A stretch of 29,365 nucleotides of DNA, from contig CAKUAV010000017.1 in NCBI GenBank assembly GCA_934636425.1, positions 1 to 29,365 of the forward strand, given 5' to 3'. The stretch comes from an uncultured Clostridia bacterium (GTDB taxonomy: Bacteria > Bacillota > Clostridia > Christensenellales > Aristaeellaceae). Each line of letters starts with the position of its first letter. The stretch's first letter is position 1. The notes beneath the pieces are model-generated. The model saw nothing but the letters and a program-made list of their open reading frames with translations, was not told the origin of the DNA and ran no database searches. The position numbers and the translations under genes are program-made. Shown here piece by piece: positions 1-8,187 of the stretch.

Positions 1-458
1 CCCTCCGTTTTCAGTATTCCGATGATCAGGCAGATTGTGCCGCACACGACGGCCACATCCGCCACGTTGAATATTGCAAATTTGACGAACAGCACCTCTA
101 TAAAATCAATCACATAGCCCAGCGTCAGCCGGTCGTAGAGATTGCCCAGCCCGCCGGCAATGATCAGCGTCACGCCCGCGGCCAGCCAGCGGTTGCATTT
201 CAGATGCCGCAGATACCACACGATCGCCGCGGCGATGAGCGCCGCCGTCAGGAGAATCAGCAGCATTCCCGATCCGGCCAGCGCGCTGAACGCCGCGCCG
301 GTGTTCTCGGCATAGCGCCAGCCCAATATGCCCGGTACGACGGTTTTCGCGCCGCCGGACAGCGCCGAGACAGCCAGCTTTTTCGTAACGCGGTCGGCGA
401 TCAGCACAGCTAGCATGGCGGCGGCGCTGATCCCAAGCCGCTTTGACATTTTATTCAT
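1..458 (-). CDS. lspA: Lipoprotein signal peptidase (signal peptidase II), 3' end cut by window edge
   Basis: Membrane aspartyl protease that removes the signal peptide from diacylglyceryl-modified prolipoproteins. 152 codons are visible and the C-terminus lies outside the window. The two catalytic aspartates are present: D109 in the GNLYDR block and D134 in the FNVAD block; the conserved ENTGAAFS stretch is at residues 51-58. Four hydrophobic segments are visible. The start at 458 is preferred over an in-frame ATG at 449 because a GGAG lies 8 nt upstream of it. It follows the DUF5665-like gene with a gap of about 20 nt, so the two are probably cotranscribed. Lgt, which acts one step earlier in lipoprotein maturation, is encoded about 5 kb away on the other strand. 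Confidence 0.95.
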   Translation of the reverse strand, partial: MNKMSKRLGISAAAMLAVLIADRVTKKLAVSALSGGAKTVVPGILGWRYAENTGAAFSALAGSGMLLILLTAALIAAAIVWYLRHLKCNRWLAAGVTLIIAGGLGNLYDRLTLGYVIDFIEVLFVKFAIFNVADVAVVCGTICLIIGILKTE

Positions 459-479
459 AATCGCTTCTCCGAAGGGGTA

Positions 480-752
480 TCACAGTCTTTCGAGCACAAT
501 GCGCGTGATCTGCGCCAGCGCGTTGCCGATGATGGGTATGTTCAGCTCGACCAGACGGCTCAGCAGCATGACCATGAGCGCGCCCAGTATGGTAAAGCCG
601 ACCGCCATACCGAAGCCGCGCGCCAGCCCACCCATGAAATTGACCAGAAACTGCCGCCGCCACGAGCCCGAATAGCGCATATACTCTTCTATGTTGGCTC
701 TTTCCAGCGCATGAATCAGCCGCTCGATGAGCTCTTCCAATCTCTTTCCCAC
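480..752 (-). CDS. Small membrane protein, DUF5665-like
   Basis: A 90-residue protein with an N-terminal charged helix (about residues 1-35), an RGFGMAVGFTILGA motif leading into one clear transmembrane segment (about 45-65), and an amphipathic C-terminal helix. This layout matches the DUF5665 family as I remember it; its function is unknown. The start codon is GTG at 752, supported by AAAGGAG 6 nt upstream. It lies between divIVA and lspA and likely shares a promoter with lspA, since a terminator separates it from divIVA. An overlapping longer frame on the same strand (451-786) has no family-like sequence and is a shadow. The family assignment comes from memory of its pattern, not from a search. 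Confidence 0.75.
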   Translation of the reverse strand: MGKRLEELIERLIHALERANIEEYMRYSGSWRRQFLVNFMGGLARGFGMAVGFTILGALMVMLLSRLVELNIPIIGNALAQITRIVLERL

Positions 753-863
753 GCCCGCTCCTTTGCGCCCACGGCAATGTCGTCATATACCGTCAGCTTT
801 TCCGAAACGATCGCGCGCTATTCAGCGCTGGGAAAACGCGGCTGTTTTCACCGCTGCGCTCAT

Positions 864-892
864 ATTTTACCACGAAACAGCGCGCCGCGCAA
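864..892 (-). promoter_or_regulatory. Candidate sigma-A promoter for DUF5665-lspA
   Basis: Read on the minus strand: TTGCGC, 17-nt spacer, TAAAAT. The -10 matches 5 of 6 consensus bases but the -35 only 3 of 6. It lies downstream of the divIVA terminator and about 100 nt before the GTG start, which is where a promoter is needed if the terminator is efficient. Confidence 0.4.
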
Positions 893-939
893 CGATCAAA
901 CGACTGACAAAAGTTGCGCATTTATCCGCGCTTCCACAC

Positions 940-970
940 GAAAATAAGCCCCGCGCGCGGCGAGGCTTAT
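940..970 (-). terminator. Rho-independent terminator of the ylm-divIVA operon
   Basis: ATAAGCC (944-950) pairs with GGCTTAT (964-970) around a GC-rich loop. Read on the minus strand the hairpin is followed by TTTT. It begins 12 nt past the divIVA stop codon. Confidence 0.8.
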
Positions 971-982
971 CGATGACAAATC

Positions 983-1576
983 TTACTTGGCAAACAGGCT
1001 GTCGTCGGCCTTGAGGATGTGAGCCTGATCCTCCAGAAGGCGCAGGAAGCGGGCGCGATAATCCTCGGCGGCCTTCTTCAGCTCTTCCGCCTCGGACTTA
1101 TGGCTCTCAACCTCAGCCTTGGCGGCGGCGGTGACATTGGCGGCCTGCTCCTCGGCGCTGGCAATCATGGCGTTGGCCTTCTTGCGCGCGTCGGCGACGG
1201 TCTCGTCGGCCAGGCGCTGGGCGCTGATGAGCGTCTCGCGCAGCGTGGTCTCGAGATTCTTGAAGTACTGCGGCTCGTCGATCGCGGCGCTCTGCTGGAC
1301 AGGCTGCGCGGGCGCGACGGCGACGATGCTCTTGGGCGCCTCCGCCACGACGACGGGCGCGGCCACGGTGGCGGGAGAGGCGGCCTTTTCAGCCTTGATC
1401 TGAGCGAGCTCAGCCTTGGCAGCCTCGGCCTCGGCCAGCGCTTCGCGGTTCTCCTTAATCATGGCCTCCATCTGCTCGGCCAGCTCGTCGAGGAAATCGT
1501 CAACCTCGTCGATGCTGTAGCCGCGAACCTGCTTGGAGAATTCCTTTTCGTGAATATCTTTAACGGTAATCGCCAT
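983..1576 (-). CDS. divIVA: DivIVA family cell-division/polarity protein
   Basis: Coiled-coil scaffold that binds negatively curved membrane at poles and septa. The 197-residue protein has the typical N-terminal membrane-binding domain, with the signature KEFSKQVRGYSIDEVDDFLD at residues 11-30. A first coiled coil runs to about 65, an Ala/Pro/Val-rich linker spans about 66-100, and a second Ala/Glu/Lys coiled coil covers about 105-185. The ATG at 1576 is chosen because AAAGGA sits about 9 nt upstream and the DivIVA signature starts right after it; an upstream extension to 1639 is not homologous. It is the last gene of the ylm cluster, with 90 nt separating it from ylmH. Confidence 0.95.
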   Translation of the reverse strand: MAITVKDIHEKEFSKQVRGYSIDEVDDFLDELAEQMEAMIKENREALAEAEAAKAELAQIKAEKAASPATVAAPVVVAEAPKSIVAVAPAQPVQQSAAIDEPQYFKNLETTLRETLISAQRLADETVADARKKANAMIASAEEQAANVTAAAKAEVESHKSEAEELKKAAEDYRARFLRLLEDQAHILKADDSLFAK

Positions 1577-1666
1577 GGTAATCATCCTTTCCGTTTTGTT
1601 TGAGCACAGTTGTTGTTCAATATTCGACACGGCGTTCAAAATTCCTGCCTGCGCTGAAAAATAACT

Positions 1667-2416
1667 TTATTTTCCATAGACAAAGAACTTGAGCGCGATG
1701 CGCCCCTTTTTCGTTTCGCCCGCGATTTCGTCGAGCCGGACGCGCCCCATCCCCCGCAGCGACAAGAGCGCGTGCTCCGGGACGGCATGATCGACGCGCA
1801 GCGTTTCGGCCTGATTGACGAGCGCCTTGCCCTGATTGATCAGGCGCGCCGCTTCCGCGCGGCTCAGCGAAAAGGCGGCCGCAAGCACAGCGTCCAGCCT
1901 GAGAGACGAGACGACCGCGCGGATCTCGCGCCCCTCCGGCTCGGGCAGATTGTCCGCCGAATCGACCTTCTCGCATCTGAGCGTCACGCGCCCGGCGCTC
2001 GTCAGCGACGAAGCGATGTAATCCGCCATATCGCTTTCGGCAAAGAGATAGGCCTGCTCTCTGTCCAGCGCGATGTCGCCGATCTTCTCGCGCTCAAAGC
2101 CCAGCGCCATCAGCGCGCCGAGCAGATCCCGGTGCGTGGGCGAGCCGAACTGTGCGCGCCACGAAATGCGAATGATCTGTATCGGCCAGTCCGCATCCTG
2201 CGGCGCCTCGTCGGCATAAAAGGCCGCCATGCAGCGTTCGGCGTTTTCATAGCCGCCGCAGAACGTCACATTCACGCCCTGTCGCCCGGCCGCCATGCGC
2301 GCGCGCTGAATCTGATTGAGATCGAGAAAATGCGTAAACGCCGCCTCGCCCCGTCTGGCCGCGCGCAGAGCCAGCTCGTCAAAGCGCTTTACGTCCTGCT
2401 GCGTGTCCATCGTCAT
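1667..2416 (-). CDS. ylmH: YlmH, S4-domain RNA-binding protein
   Basis: A 249-residue protein with an N-terminal alpha/beta region and a C-terminal S4 RNA-binding domain (about residues 165-249, including SLSRAEAARLINQGKALVNQ). Known YlmH homologues bind the large ribosomal subunit and take part in rescue of stalled 50S-peptidyl-tRNA complexes. The start at 2416 overlaps the ylmG stop codon as ATGA, a typical translational-coupling arrangement; a second in-frame ATG two codons later (2410) is also possible. Position and order in the cluster match those in many Gram-positive genomes. Confidence 0.93.
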   Translation of the reverse strand: MTMDTQQDVKRFDELALRAARRGEAAFTHFLDLNQIQRARMAAGRQGVNVTFCGGYENAERCMAAFYADEAPQDADWPIQIIRISWRAQFGSPTHRDLLGALMALGFEREKIGDIALDREQAYLFAESDMADYIASSLTSAGRVTLRCEKVDSADNLPEPEGREIRAVVSSLRLDAVLAAAFSLSRAEAARLINQGKALVNQAETLRVDHAVPEHALLSLRGMGRVRLDEIAGETKKGRIALKFFVYGK

Positions 2417-2709
2417 ACAATGCGGTAGAGATACATAAAGAACACATTGATCAGCCGGCCTATAATCCGCACGCCGAAGATCGCCAGCAGCACGGAAATG
2501 TCCAGCATCAGCCCATGCTCCATGAGCCTGAGCGCCAGCGGCCGAAACGGCGCGACGATCGGCCCGACCATCTTCTGCATGAACGCGTACATTGAACTGC
2601 CCGGCCGCACGAACCACGTCATCAGACAGTAAATGCCCAGCAGCGCGGAGACAATGTTCAGGAAAATATTGACGCCCATCTGAATCCGATAAATGATATC
2701 ATAGGCCAT
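2413..2709 (-). CDS. ylmG: YlmG/YggT family membrane protein
   Basis: A 98-residue protein with two hydrophobic segments (about residues 10-32 and 68-92), as in the YggT family, whose bacterial members have been linked to envelope and division functions. The loop carries the family-like FVRPGSSMYAFMQKMVGPIVAPFRP region, read here as residues about 32-56 and including the PFRP turn. AAGGATG lies about 9 nt upstream of the ATG. It sits 30 nt after sepF and overlaps ylmH by 4 nt, so it is part of the same transcript. Confidence 0.92.
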   Translation of the reverse strand: MAYDIIYRIQMGVNIFLNIVSALLGIYCLMTWFVRPGSSMYAFMQKMVGPIVAPFRPLALRLMEHGLMLDISVLLAIFGVRIIGRLINVFFMYLYRIV

Positions 2710-2739
2710 GCCGTCACATCCTTTCCACAGTCAAAACGC

Positions 2740-3564
2740 TTAATACTTGTTGGAATCGGTGCTGGTGACCTCGACGGTGCTGGGTGTGAGCAGCCATGCC
2801 CGCTCGGACGCGCGGGTGAGCGTCGCGCCGATGGCATAGGTCGCGCCGCACATCGTGTCCACGGCGCGCTGAGCCTGCGCGGGATCCAGCCGATCGAGAT
2901 TGAGCAGTATCGTCTTTTTGTCGACCAGCGCGAGTATGACGTTTTTGCATTCCTCGATTGAATGGAGCGTACAGACCACCGTCTGCTGGCGGCCGGCGTC
3001 GCCCGAGGAGCGAGGCGCTTCTTCATAGGAAGAGGAATAGCGCTCCGACGCGCCGGAAGAACGCGAATAATAGGCGTCGTAATCGCCCGCAGAGCGGCGC
3101 TTTTCGCCATCGGACGCATATCGGCTGCCATAGCCGGCGGCATTCGTCCGCGCGGAAGTCCTCTGCGCGCCGGCCGAGGCGGTGTTCTGCGCGCGGTAGG
3201 AGCCGGGCGTATAACCGCTCGAACGGCCTGCGCTCGAACGCTGCTGCTGATAGGAAGCGCTCTTCTGCGTATTCGTGCGGCGCGTGTTCGTCCAGCTCTC
3301 GTCGCCAAATTCGTCGGAATCGTCCTCGAGATTCACGCGCGTGCGGCTGCGCCCGCTGTTTTGAGAGGCCGCGGCGCGCGAACGGGGCTGCGGCTGCTCG
3401 TCGTACTCGCCAAACTCGTCGAACTCATCGCGCGCGGCCGGACGACGCGCTGAGCGCCGATTCGCCGCGCTGTTCTGCTCCGTTTCATCGTCGCGCTCAT
3501 TGTCCACCAGTCCGATCAGATCCAGGAATCTGCTGAAGCCCTTCGGTTTCTGTTTGGAAGCCAT
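2740..3564 (-). CDS. sepF: SepF, FtsZ-interacting division protein with a long linker
   Basis: SepF anchors FtsZ to the membrane and shapes the septum. The 274-residue protein has an N-terminal amphipathic helix (FSRFLDLIGLVDNERD, residues 10-25), the expected membrane anchor, and a C-terminal SepF fold (about 193-268) beginning QTVVCTLHSIEEC. Between them are about 160 residues of low-complexity Ser/Arg/Tyr/Ala/Gln sequence, much longer than in ordinary SepF proteins of about 150 residues. The start at 3564 is preferred over the ATG at 3606 because GGAGG precedes it (11-nt spacing) and the anchor helix begins there. A TATAAT-like box on this strand at 3637-3642 has no acceptable -35. Confidence 0.94.
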   Translation of the reverse strand: MASKQKPKGFSRFLDLIGLVDNERDDETEQNSAANRRSARRPAARDEFDEFGEYDEQPQPRSRAAASQNSGRSRTRVNLEDDSDEFGDESWTNTRRTNTQKSASYQQQRSSAGRSSGYTPGSYRAQNTASAGAQRTSARTNAAGYGSRYASDGEKRRSAGDYDAYYSRSSGASERYSSSYEEAPRSSGDAGRQQTVVCTLHSIEECKNVILALVDKKTILLNLDRLDPAQAQRAVDTMCGATYAIGATLTRASERAWLLTPSTVEVTSTDSNKY

Positions 3565-3663
3565 TTTGAAAGTATCCTCCTTAAACATCGGCGAACGCAT
3601 GAACAAAGCGCCCCGATCCGCCCTCTTTTTTACTTAATTATATGCGCATACGCGCGGCAAGCG

Positions 3664-4353
3664 CTATACATGAGGCCGCTCTCCGAAGAGCGCCGAGCCG
3701 ATGCGCACCATCGTTGCGCCCTCCTGCGCCGCGATCAGGCAATCGTGGCTCATGCCCATGGACAGTATCTCCATGCGCGCATTCCCCACGGGATGATCGC
3801 GCAGCCTGTCGAACCAGACGCGCATCCGCCGAAAGTACGGCCGCACGTCCTCGGGATCGTCCGCCTTGGGCATGATGGCCATCAGCCCTCTCACCGACAG
3901 GCCGGGAAGAGCAGACGCGCGCGTCAGAAAGTCGACCAGCTCTTCTTCGTATATGCCGCCCTTCTGAGGCTCCTTTGCGATGCCCACCTGCACGAGCGCC
4001 GGCATGACGACGCCCTTTTTCTCCGCCTGGCGGCTGATTTCCTCCGCCAGATTCAAGCGGTCGACCGACTGAATCATATCGGCCAGGCCGATCAGGTATT
4101 TGACCTTGTTGGTCTGCAGTTGGCCGATGATGTGCTTCTGACAGGGGCGCGTCAGAAGCGGCGCTTTGTCGCGCAGCTCCTGAACGCGGTTTTCGCCGAT
4201 CAGATCGACGCCGCAGTCCAGCGCATGATTGACAATCGACGCGTCCACGGTTTTCGTGACGGCGCATATCTCCACGCCGCCCCATTTTCCCGAGGCCTCA
4301 TTCAGCCGCTCACGCCAGAGTTTATATCGCGCCTCGAAATCCTCTTGTTCCAT
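3664..4353 (-). CDS. ylmE: YggS/YlmE family PLP-binding protein
   Basis: A 229-residue single-domain alanine-racemase-fold protein, the family known for pyridoxal phosphate homeostasis rather than for a defined catalytic reaction. The PLP-binding lysine is K34 in AVTKTV. Other family blocks are IGENRVQEL, HIIGQLQTNKVK, GLMAIMP and LSMGMSHD, followed by a RIGSALFGER C-terminus. It lies 20 nt after the HlyD-like gene, with GGGAGG 11 nt before the ATG, and 99 nt before sepF. It holds the ylmE position of the Gram-positive ylm cluster. Confidence 0.95.
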   Translation of the reverse strand: MEQEDFEARYKLWRERLNEASGKWGGVEICAVTKTVDASIVNHALDCGVDLIGENRVQELRDKAPLLTRPCQKHIIGQLQTNKVKYLIGLADMIQSVDRLNLAEEISRQAEKKGVVMPALVQVGIAKEPQKGGIYEEELVDFLTRASALPGLSVRGLMAIMPKADDPEDVRPYFRRMRVWFDRLRDHPVGNARMEILSMGMSHDCLIAAQEGATMVRIGSALFGERPHV

Positions 4354-4373
4354 AAAGGAGCGTTCCTCCCGTC

Positions 4374-5555
4374 TTACTTCACTTTCACATAGCAGCCCAC
4401 ATAGAGCGCCGATGTGTATTCCGTGCTGATGAGCATGCCGTCGGACGTATTGGACAGCACGATCACGGGAATAAACGTGCCGCCCGCGCCGTCGTAGACA
4501 TAAACGCCCGTCTGGCCGTTTTCGGTGTATATCGCGCCCGCGGGCACCTTGAGGCCGGTCATCTCGGTGCTTATGGCCGCCTTGCCGCCGCGCTGATTGA
4601 GCAGCGGCCCCATGGGATCGGTAAAGCGCATAAGCGTCGCGACGGTGCTTCCGGATTTGACGCTGGAGACCACCGTCGCCTGATAGACCACGTCCTCGAA
4701 GCCGGTCATCTGGAACCAGAAATTCTGCCCCGTGACCGGATTAAACGCCGCATCGTCGGTGAGAATATAGGCGTACCATTCGTCGGTGTTCACCAGCCGG
4801 TAGATGTTCGTGGTCAGGCGCGAGCCGCCCGCGTCCACGCTGCGTCCCTGAAGCACGCCCTTGAGCGCCTCGACGGTTATATTGGCCGCATTGTCCGGCG
4901 TCAGGAAGCTCTCATAGCCGTCCAGATAGAAGCTCACAACGCCGTTTCGGTCGGCGGTCTGCACCGACTGCCAGGACAGTATCTGCGTTTCCTTCTTATT
5001 TTCGGATTCGTAGAGCGATGTCAGCTTGGAGTCCTCGCGCTGGTTCTGGCTGAGATAGGTCTGCCGCGCTTCCATGGCCTGCGTCAGCTGCGCGCTCAGG
5101 TTGAGGAGATTGCCGCTGGTCTTTTTGTTGATCAGCGCCTTGAGCTGAAGCGCGAGATACTGCACGTTGTCCTCGAGAATGTCCAGCCGCGTGTCTATGA
5201 TCGTGCCCAGTATCGTCAGATGGTAGGCGCGGATGTTGGAGCGGATTGTCTCCAACTCCTGAAGCTGTCTGACGGAATAGCCGGCTGAATAGACATAGGC
5301 GATCTCGTCGCCCGCCGACACGCTCTGCCCCTCCGAGGCCAGATAGCTGACGGTGCTGCCGCTCTCCATGGTCACCACGGCTTCGTCGCGCATGATGACC
5401 GCCTGAACCTGCCGCGTGTCGCTGCTTGTGCCGCTTTCCACAACGGCATAGCGCGTCTCGCCCGGCCGAACGGCCTGAACGATGGCGAAGACCAGCACGG
5501 TCACGAGCAGCATCAGCAGAATAAAGAACCGGCCTGTGGGCCTTCGTCCGCTCAT
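4374..5555 (-). CDS. HlyD-like single-pass membrane protein at the head of the division cluster
   Basis: A 393-residue protein with one N-terminal transmembrane helix (about residues 10-30) after a short basic cytoplasmic tail. An extracytoplasmic barrel/lipoyl-like segment follows (about 40-95, with EGQSVSAGDEIAYVY), then a helical hairpin (about 100-180) and a C-terminal beta-barrel region with VPAGAIYTENGQTGVYVYDG. This is the plan of HlyD/membrane-fusion adaptors, but no ABC or MFS transporter is adjacent. GGAGG lies 10 nt before the ATG. The gene sits directly behind a good promoter and 20 nt ahead of ylmE, so it is probably the first gene of the division operon. Its role there is unknown; an envelope-spanning structural role is inference. 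Confidence 0.8.
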   Translation of the reverse strand: MSGRRPTGRFFILLMLLVTVLVFAIVQAVRPGETRYAVVESGTSSDTRQVQAVIMRDEAVVTMESGSTVSYLASEGQSVSAGDEIAYVYSAGYSVRQLQELETIRSNIRAYHLTILGTIIDTRLDILEDNVQYLALQLKALINKKTSGNLLNLSAQLTQAMEARQTYLSQNQREDSKLTSLYESENKKETQILSWQSVQTADRNGVVSFYLDGYESFLTPDNAANITVEALKGVLQGRSVDAGGSRLTTNIYRLVNTDEWYAYILTDDAAFNPVTGQNFWFQMTGFEDVVYQATVVSSVKSGSTVATLMRFTDPMGPLLNQRGGKAAISTEMTGLKVPAGAIYTENGQTGVYVYDGAGGTFIPVIVLSNTSDGMLISTEYTSALYVGCYVKVK

Positions 5556-5597
5556 ATATCAGATGCCTCCGAGCATAGCTAAAACATTTTATGTTTC

Positions 5598-5626
5598 ATT
5601 ATATCGCCGTTTTCGGATTATTGCAA
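5598..5626 (-). promoter_or_regulatory. Sigma-A promoter of the HlyD-like/ylm operon
   Basis: On the minus strand: TTGCAA (5 of 6 consensus), 17-nt spacer, TATAAT (6 of 6). It lies about 45 nt upstream of the HlyD-like ATG at 5555 and is divergent from the lgt promoter. Confidence 0.82.
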
Positions 5627-5760
5627 GGCGTTTTGAGCATTTGACGCATACACTTAATCTTTGAAGGGATATTTTGAACGATTTTGTGCCGCATGGCCGC
5701 CCATATGCCGAACATTTGAGTGATATTTGCGCGGCATCGGCCGTTTCCCCCATTCCGGTG

Positions 5761-5789
5761 TTGACAATTTCGCGCCTGAGAAATATAAT
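5761..5789 (+). promoter_or_regulatory. Perfect consensus sigma-A promoter of lgt-pncB
   Basis: TTGACA (5761-5766), exactly 17 nt, TATAAT (5784-5789). The predicted start of transcription is near 5796, leaving a very short leader of about 20 nt that contains GGAGG just before the lgt start. Confidence 0.92.
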
Positions 5790-5815
5790 GTGGTTAATGG
5801 AGGACGTCAATCGCT

Positions 5816-6739
5816 ATGGTCAATCAAGTTGCGCTCAATCTGTTTGGCTTTCCCATTTACTGGTATGGCATACTGATTGCCTCGGCCGTCGTGCTGGGCG
5901 TGATCGTCGCATCGCTGCGCGAGAAAAGACTGGGATTTAAGAAGGACACGACGCTCGATTTTCTGCTGCTGGCGCTCCCGCTGGCGGTGATCTGCGCCCG
6001 CGCCTACTATGTGATGTTCGCCTGGCAGAGCTATGCCGCGCATCCCCTCTCGATATTTAATCTGCGCGAGGGCGGGCTGGCGATATACGGCGGCGTGATC
6101 GGCGGGCTGCTGGCCGCGTTTCTGTTCAGCCGGCGCCGCCATATTTCCTTCGCCGCGCTGGTCGATCTGTGCGCGCCCTCGCTTGTCCTCGGGCAGGCCA
6201 TAGGCCGCTGGGGCAATTTCTTCAATCAGGAGGCCTACGGCGCGGCGGTCGACAATCCCGCGCTGCGCTTCTTCCCCGCCGCGGTGTTCATCGAGGCGGA
6301 CGGGCTGTGGCATTACGCCACGTTCTTCTATGAATCGGCGTGGTGCTTTGCCGTGTTCGCGTTTCTGCTCCTGCTGGAAAAAAGCGGGCGCGTGCGCCGG
6401 CCGGGCGATCTGTTCGCGATGTACCTCTTCCTCTATGGCGCGGAGCGCGCCGTTGTGGAGGGACTGCGCACGGACAGCTTGATGCTGCTCTCGCTGCGCG
6501 TCAGTCAGTGGCTCAGCATCCTTCTCATGCTGGGCGCGCTTATCTGGTTCATGCGCGGATACCGTATTGCGCGGCGGCGCGGCGTATTCTGCGCGCTGGC
6601 GCTGCTGGGCTGCGCGGCGCTTCTCGCGTTCATGTTCAGGCATATGTTCATCGGGCAAGTCATATCGGCGGCGCTGACAGCCGCGGCCGGTGTGCTGTTA
6701 TATATCTCCCCCGCGACAATACGAGAAAAGAAAGTGTGA
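5816..6739 (+). CDS. lgt: Prolipoprotein diacylglyceryl transferase
   Basis: Integral membrane enzyme that transfers diacylglycerol from phosphatidylglycerol to the lipobox cysteine of prolipoproteins. At 307 residues it is somewhat longer than typical members because of extra hydrophobic helices after about residue 265. The Lgt signature GRWGNFFNQEAYG is at residues 130-142. The REGGLAIYGG motif (84-93) and the ERAVVEGLRTDSL block near the end of the conserved part are also present. GGAGG precedes the ATG by 12 nt. It is the first gene of a three-gene plus-strand unit, divergent from the ylm operon, with pncB beginning 6 nt after its stop. Confidence 0.96.
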   Translation: MVNQVALNLFGFPIYWYGILIASAVVLGVIVASLREKRLGFKKDTTLDFLLLALPLAVICARAYYVMFAWQSYAAHPLSIFNLREGGLAIYGGVIGGLLAAFLFSRRRHISFAALVDLCAPSLVLGQAIGRWGNFFNQEAYGAAVDNPALRFFPAAVFIEADGLWHYATFFYESAWCFAVFAFLLLLEKSGRVRRPGDLFAMYLFLYGAERAVVEGLRTDSLMLLSLRVSQWLSILLMLGALIWFMRGYRIARRRGVFCALALLGCAALLAFMFRHMFIGQVISAALTAAAGVLLYISPATIREKKV

Positions 6740-6745
6740 TCTGCC

Positions 6746-8170
6746 ATGCGTAATCTGACCATGATGACCGATCTCTATCAGCTGACAATGATGTACGGCT
6801 ACTACAAGTGCGATATGCTGGGCAACCGTGCGGTGTTCGATATGTTCTACCGCCAGACCTCTGAGGTGACCAGCTACGCCGTGGCGGCCGGTCTCGAGCA
6901 GCTGATCGACTACATCGAGAATCTGCACTTTGAAGAGAGCGACATCGACTATCTGCGCTCGCTCAATCTCTTCGACGAGGGATTTCTGGATCTGCTCCGG
7001 CATTTCCGCTTCAGCGGCGATATTCAGGCCGTGCCCGAGGGCACGATGGTGTTCCCCGGCGAGCCGCTCGTTCGCGTGAGCGCGCCGATATTCGAAGCGC
7101 AGCTGGTGGAGACGTCGCTGCTCAACATCATCAATCACCAGACGCTGATCGCCACCAAGGCCAGCCGCGTGGCGGAGGCCGCGCAGGGCGACATGGTCAT
7201 GGAGTTCGGCCTGCGCCGCGCTCAGGGCCCCGACGCGGGCATTTACGGCGCGCGCGCCGCGGTCATAGGCGGGTGCAGCTCCACCAGCAATGTGCTCACC
7301 GGCCAGATGTTCGGCGTTCCGATTTCCGGCACGCACGCGCACAGCTGGGTCATGAGCTTCCCGGATGAAATCAGCGCCTTCCGCGCATACGCCCGGTGCT
7401 TCCCGGACGCGTGCCTTCTGCTGGTGGACACATACAACGTCCTAAAGAGCGGTATGCCCAACGCCATCACCGTGTTTAAGGAGCTGCGCGCGCAGGGTCA
7501 CGAGCCGCTCGGCATACGCCTTGACTCGGGCGATCTGGCCTATCTGAGCCGCGAGGCGCGCCGTATGCTGGACGAGGCCGGCTTCCCGAAGGCGAAGATC
7601 TGCGTGTCCGGAGATCTGGACGAATACCTGATCCGCGACCTCAAATTGCAGGGCGCGCGCATCGACACATGGGGCGTGGGCACCAAGCTCATCACCTCCT
7701 CCGACTGCCCGGCGCTGGGCGGCGTGTACAAGCTGGCCGCCGAAATCGTGGACGGTCAGATCGTCAACAAGATCAAGCTGACTGAAAACCCCGCCAAGGT
7801 CACCAACCCCGGCATCAAGAAGCTGCTGCGCATATACAGCAAGGCGGACGGCAAGGCCGTGGCCGATCTGATCGCGCTGGAGAGCGAAATCTACGACGAG
7901 CGCGAGCCGCTGTATCTGTTCGACCCGGTGGACACATGGAAGGACATGACGCTGACCGACTACACCATCCGCGAATTGCAGGTGCCCGTGTTTAAGGACG
8001 GCGCGTGCGTGTACAAATCGCCGTCGCTCACCGAAATCTGCGCATATGCCCGCCGCGAAAAGGATTCCTTCTGGGATCAGTACAAGCGCCTGCTCAACCC
8101 CCACCGCTACAAGGTCGATCTGTCCGAAAAGCTGTGGATGCTCAAGCAGAACATGCTCAAGCACAAGTAA
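6746..8170 (+). CDS. pncB: Nicotinate phosphoribosyltransferase
   Basis: Salvage enzyme that joins nicotinate and PRPP to give nicotinate mononucleotide, feeding NAD synthesis. The 474-residue protein opens with the family start LTMMTDLYQLTMMYGYY and carries FGLRRAQGPDAG (154-165) and GTHAHSWVMSFPDE (195-208). By analogy with the GTMAH motif of other members, H199 is the phosphorylated histidine. The IRLDSGDLAYLS and GVGTKL substrate and phosphate loops follow. The length fits the longer Gram-positive form. The Shine-Dalgarno site is weak (AAAG-rich), so translation may be coupled to lgt 6 nt upstream. Confidence 0.96.
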   Translation: MRNLTMMTDLYQLTMMYGYYKCDMLGNRAVFDMFYRQTSEVTSYAVAAGLEQLIDYIENLHFEESDIDYLRSLNLFDEGFLDLLRHFRFSGDIQAVPEGTMVFPGEPLVRVSAPIFEAQLVETSLLNIINHQTLIATKASRVAEAAQGDMVMEFGLRRAQGPDAGIYGARAAVIGGCSSTSNVLTGQMFGVPISGTHAHSWVMSFPDEISAFRAYARCFPDACLLLVDTYNVLKSGMPNAITVFKELRAQGHEPLGIRLDSGDLAYLSREARRMLDEAGFPKAKICVSGDLDEYLIRDLKLQGARIDTWGVGTKLITSSDCPALGGVYKLAAEIVDGQIVNKIKLTENPAKVTNPGIKKLLRIYSKADGKAVADLIALESEIYDEREPLYLFDPVDTWKDMTLTDYTIRELQVPVFKDGACVYKSPSLTEICAYARREKDSFWDQYKRLLNPHRYKVDLSEKLWMLKQNMLKHK

Positions 8171-8187
8171 TACGCAGGAGGCAGGCC

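Noticed and set aside
2658..3308. Arg/Ala-rich frame overlapping sepF on the same strand
   Set aside because: An alternative frame through the low-complexity SepF linker with no ribosome binding site or homology.
5807..6658. 283-codon minus-strand open frame
   Set aside because: Antisense to lgt, whose GRWGNFFNQE signature is unmistakable; the antisense product is a charged repeat-like shadow.
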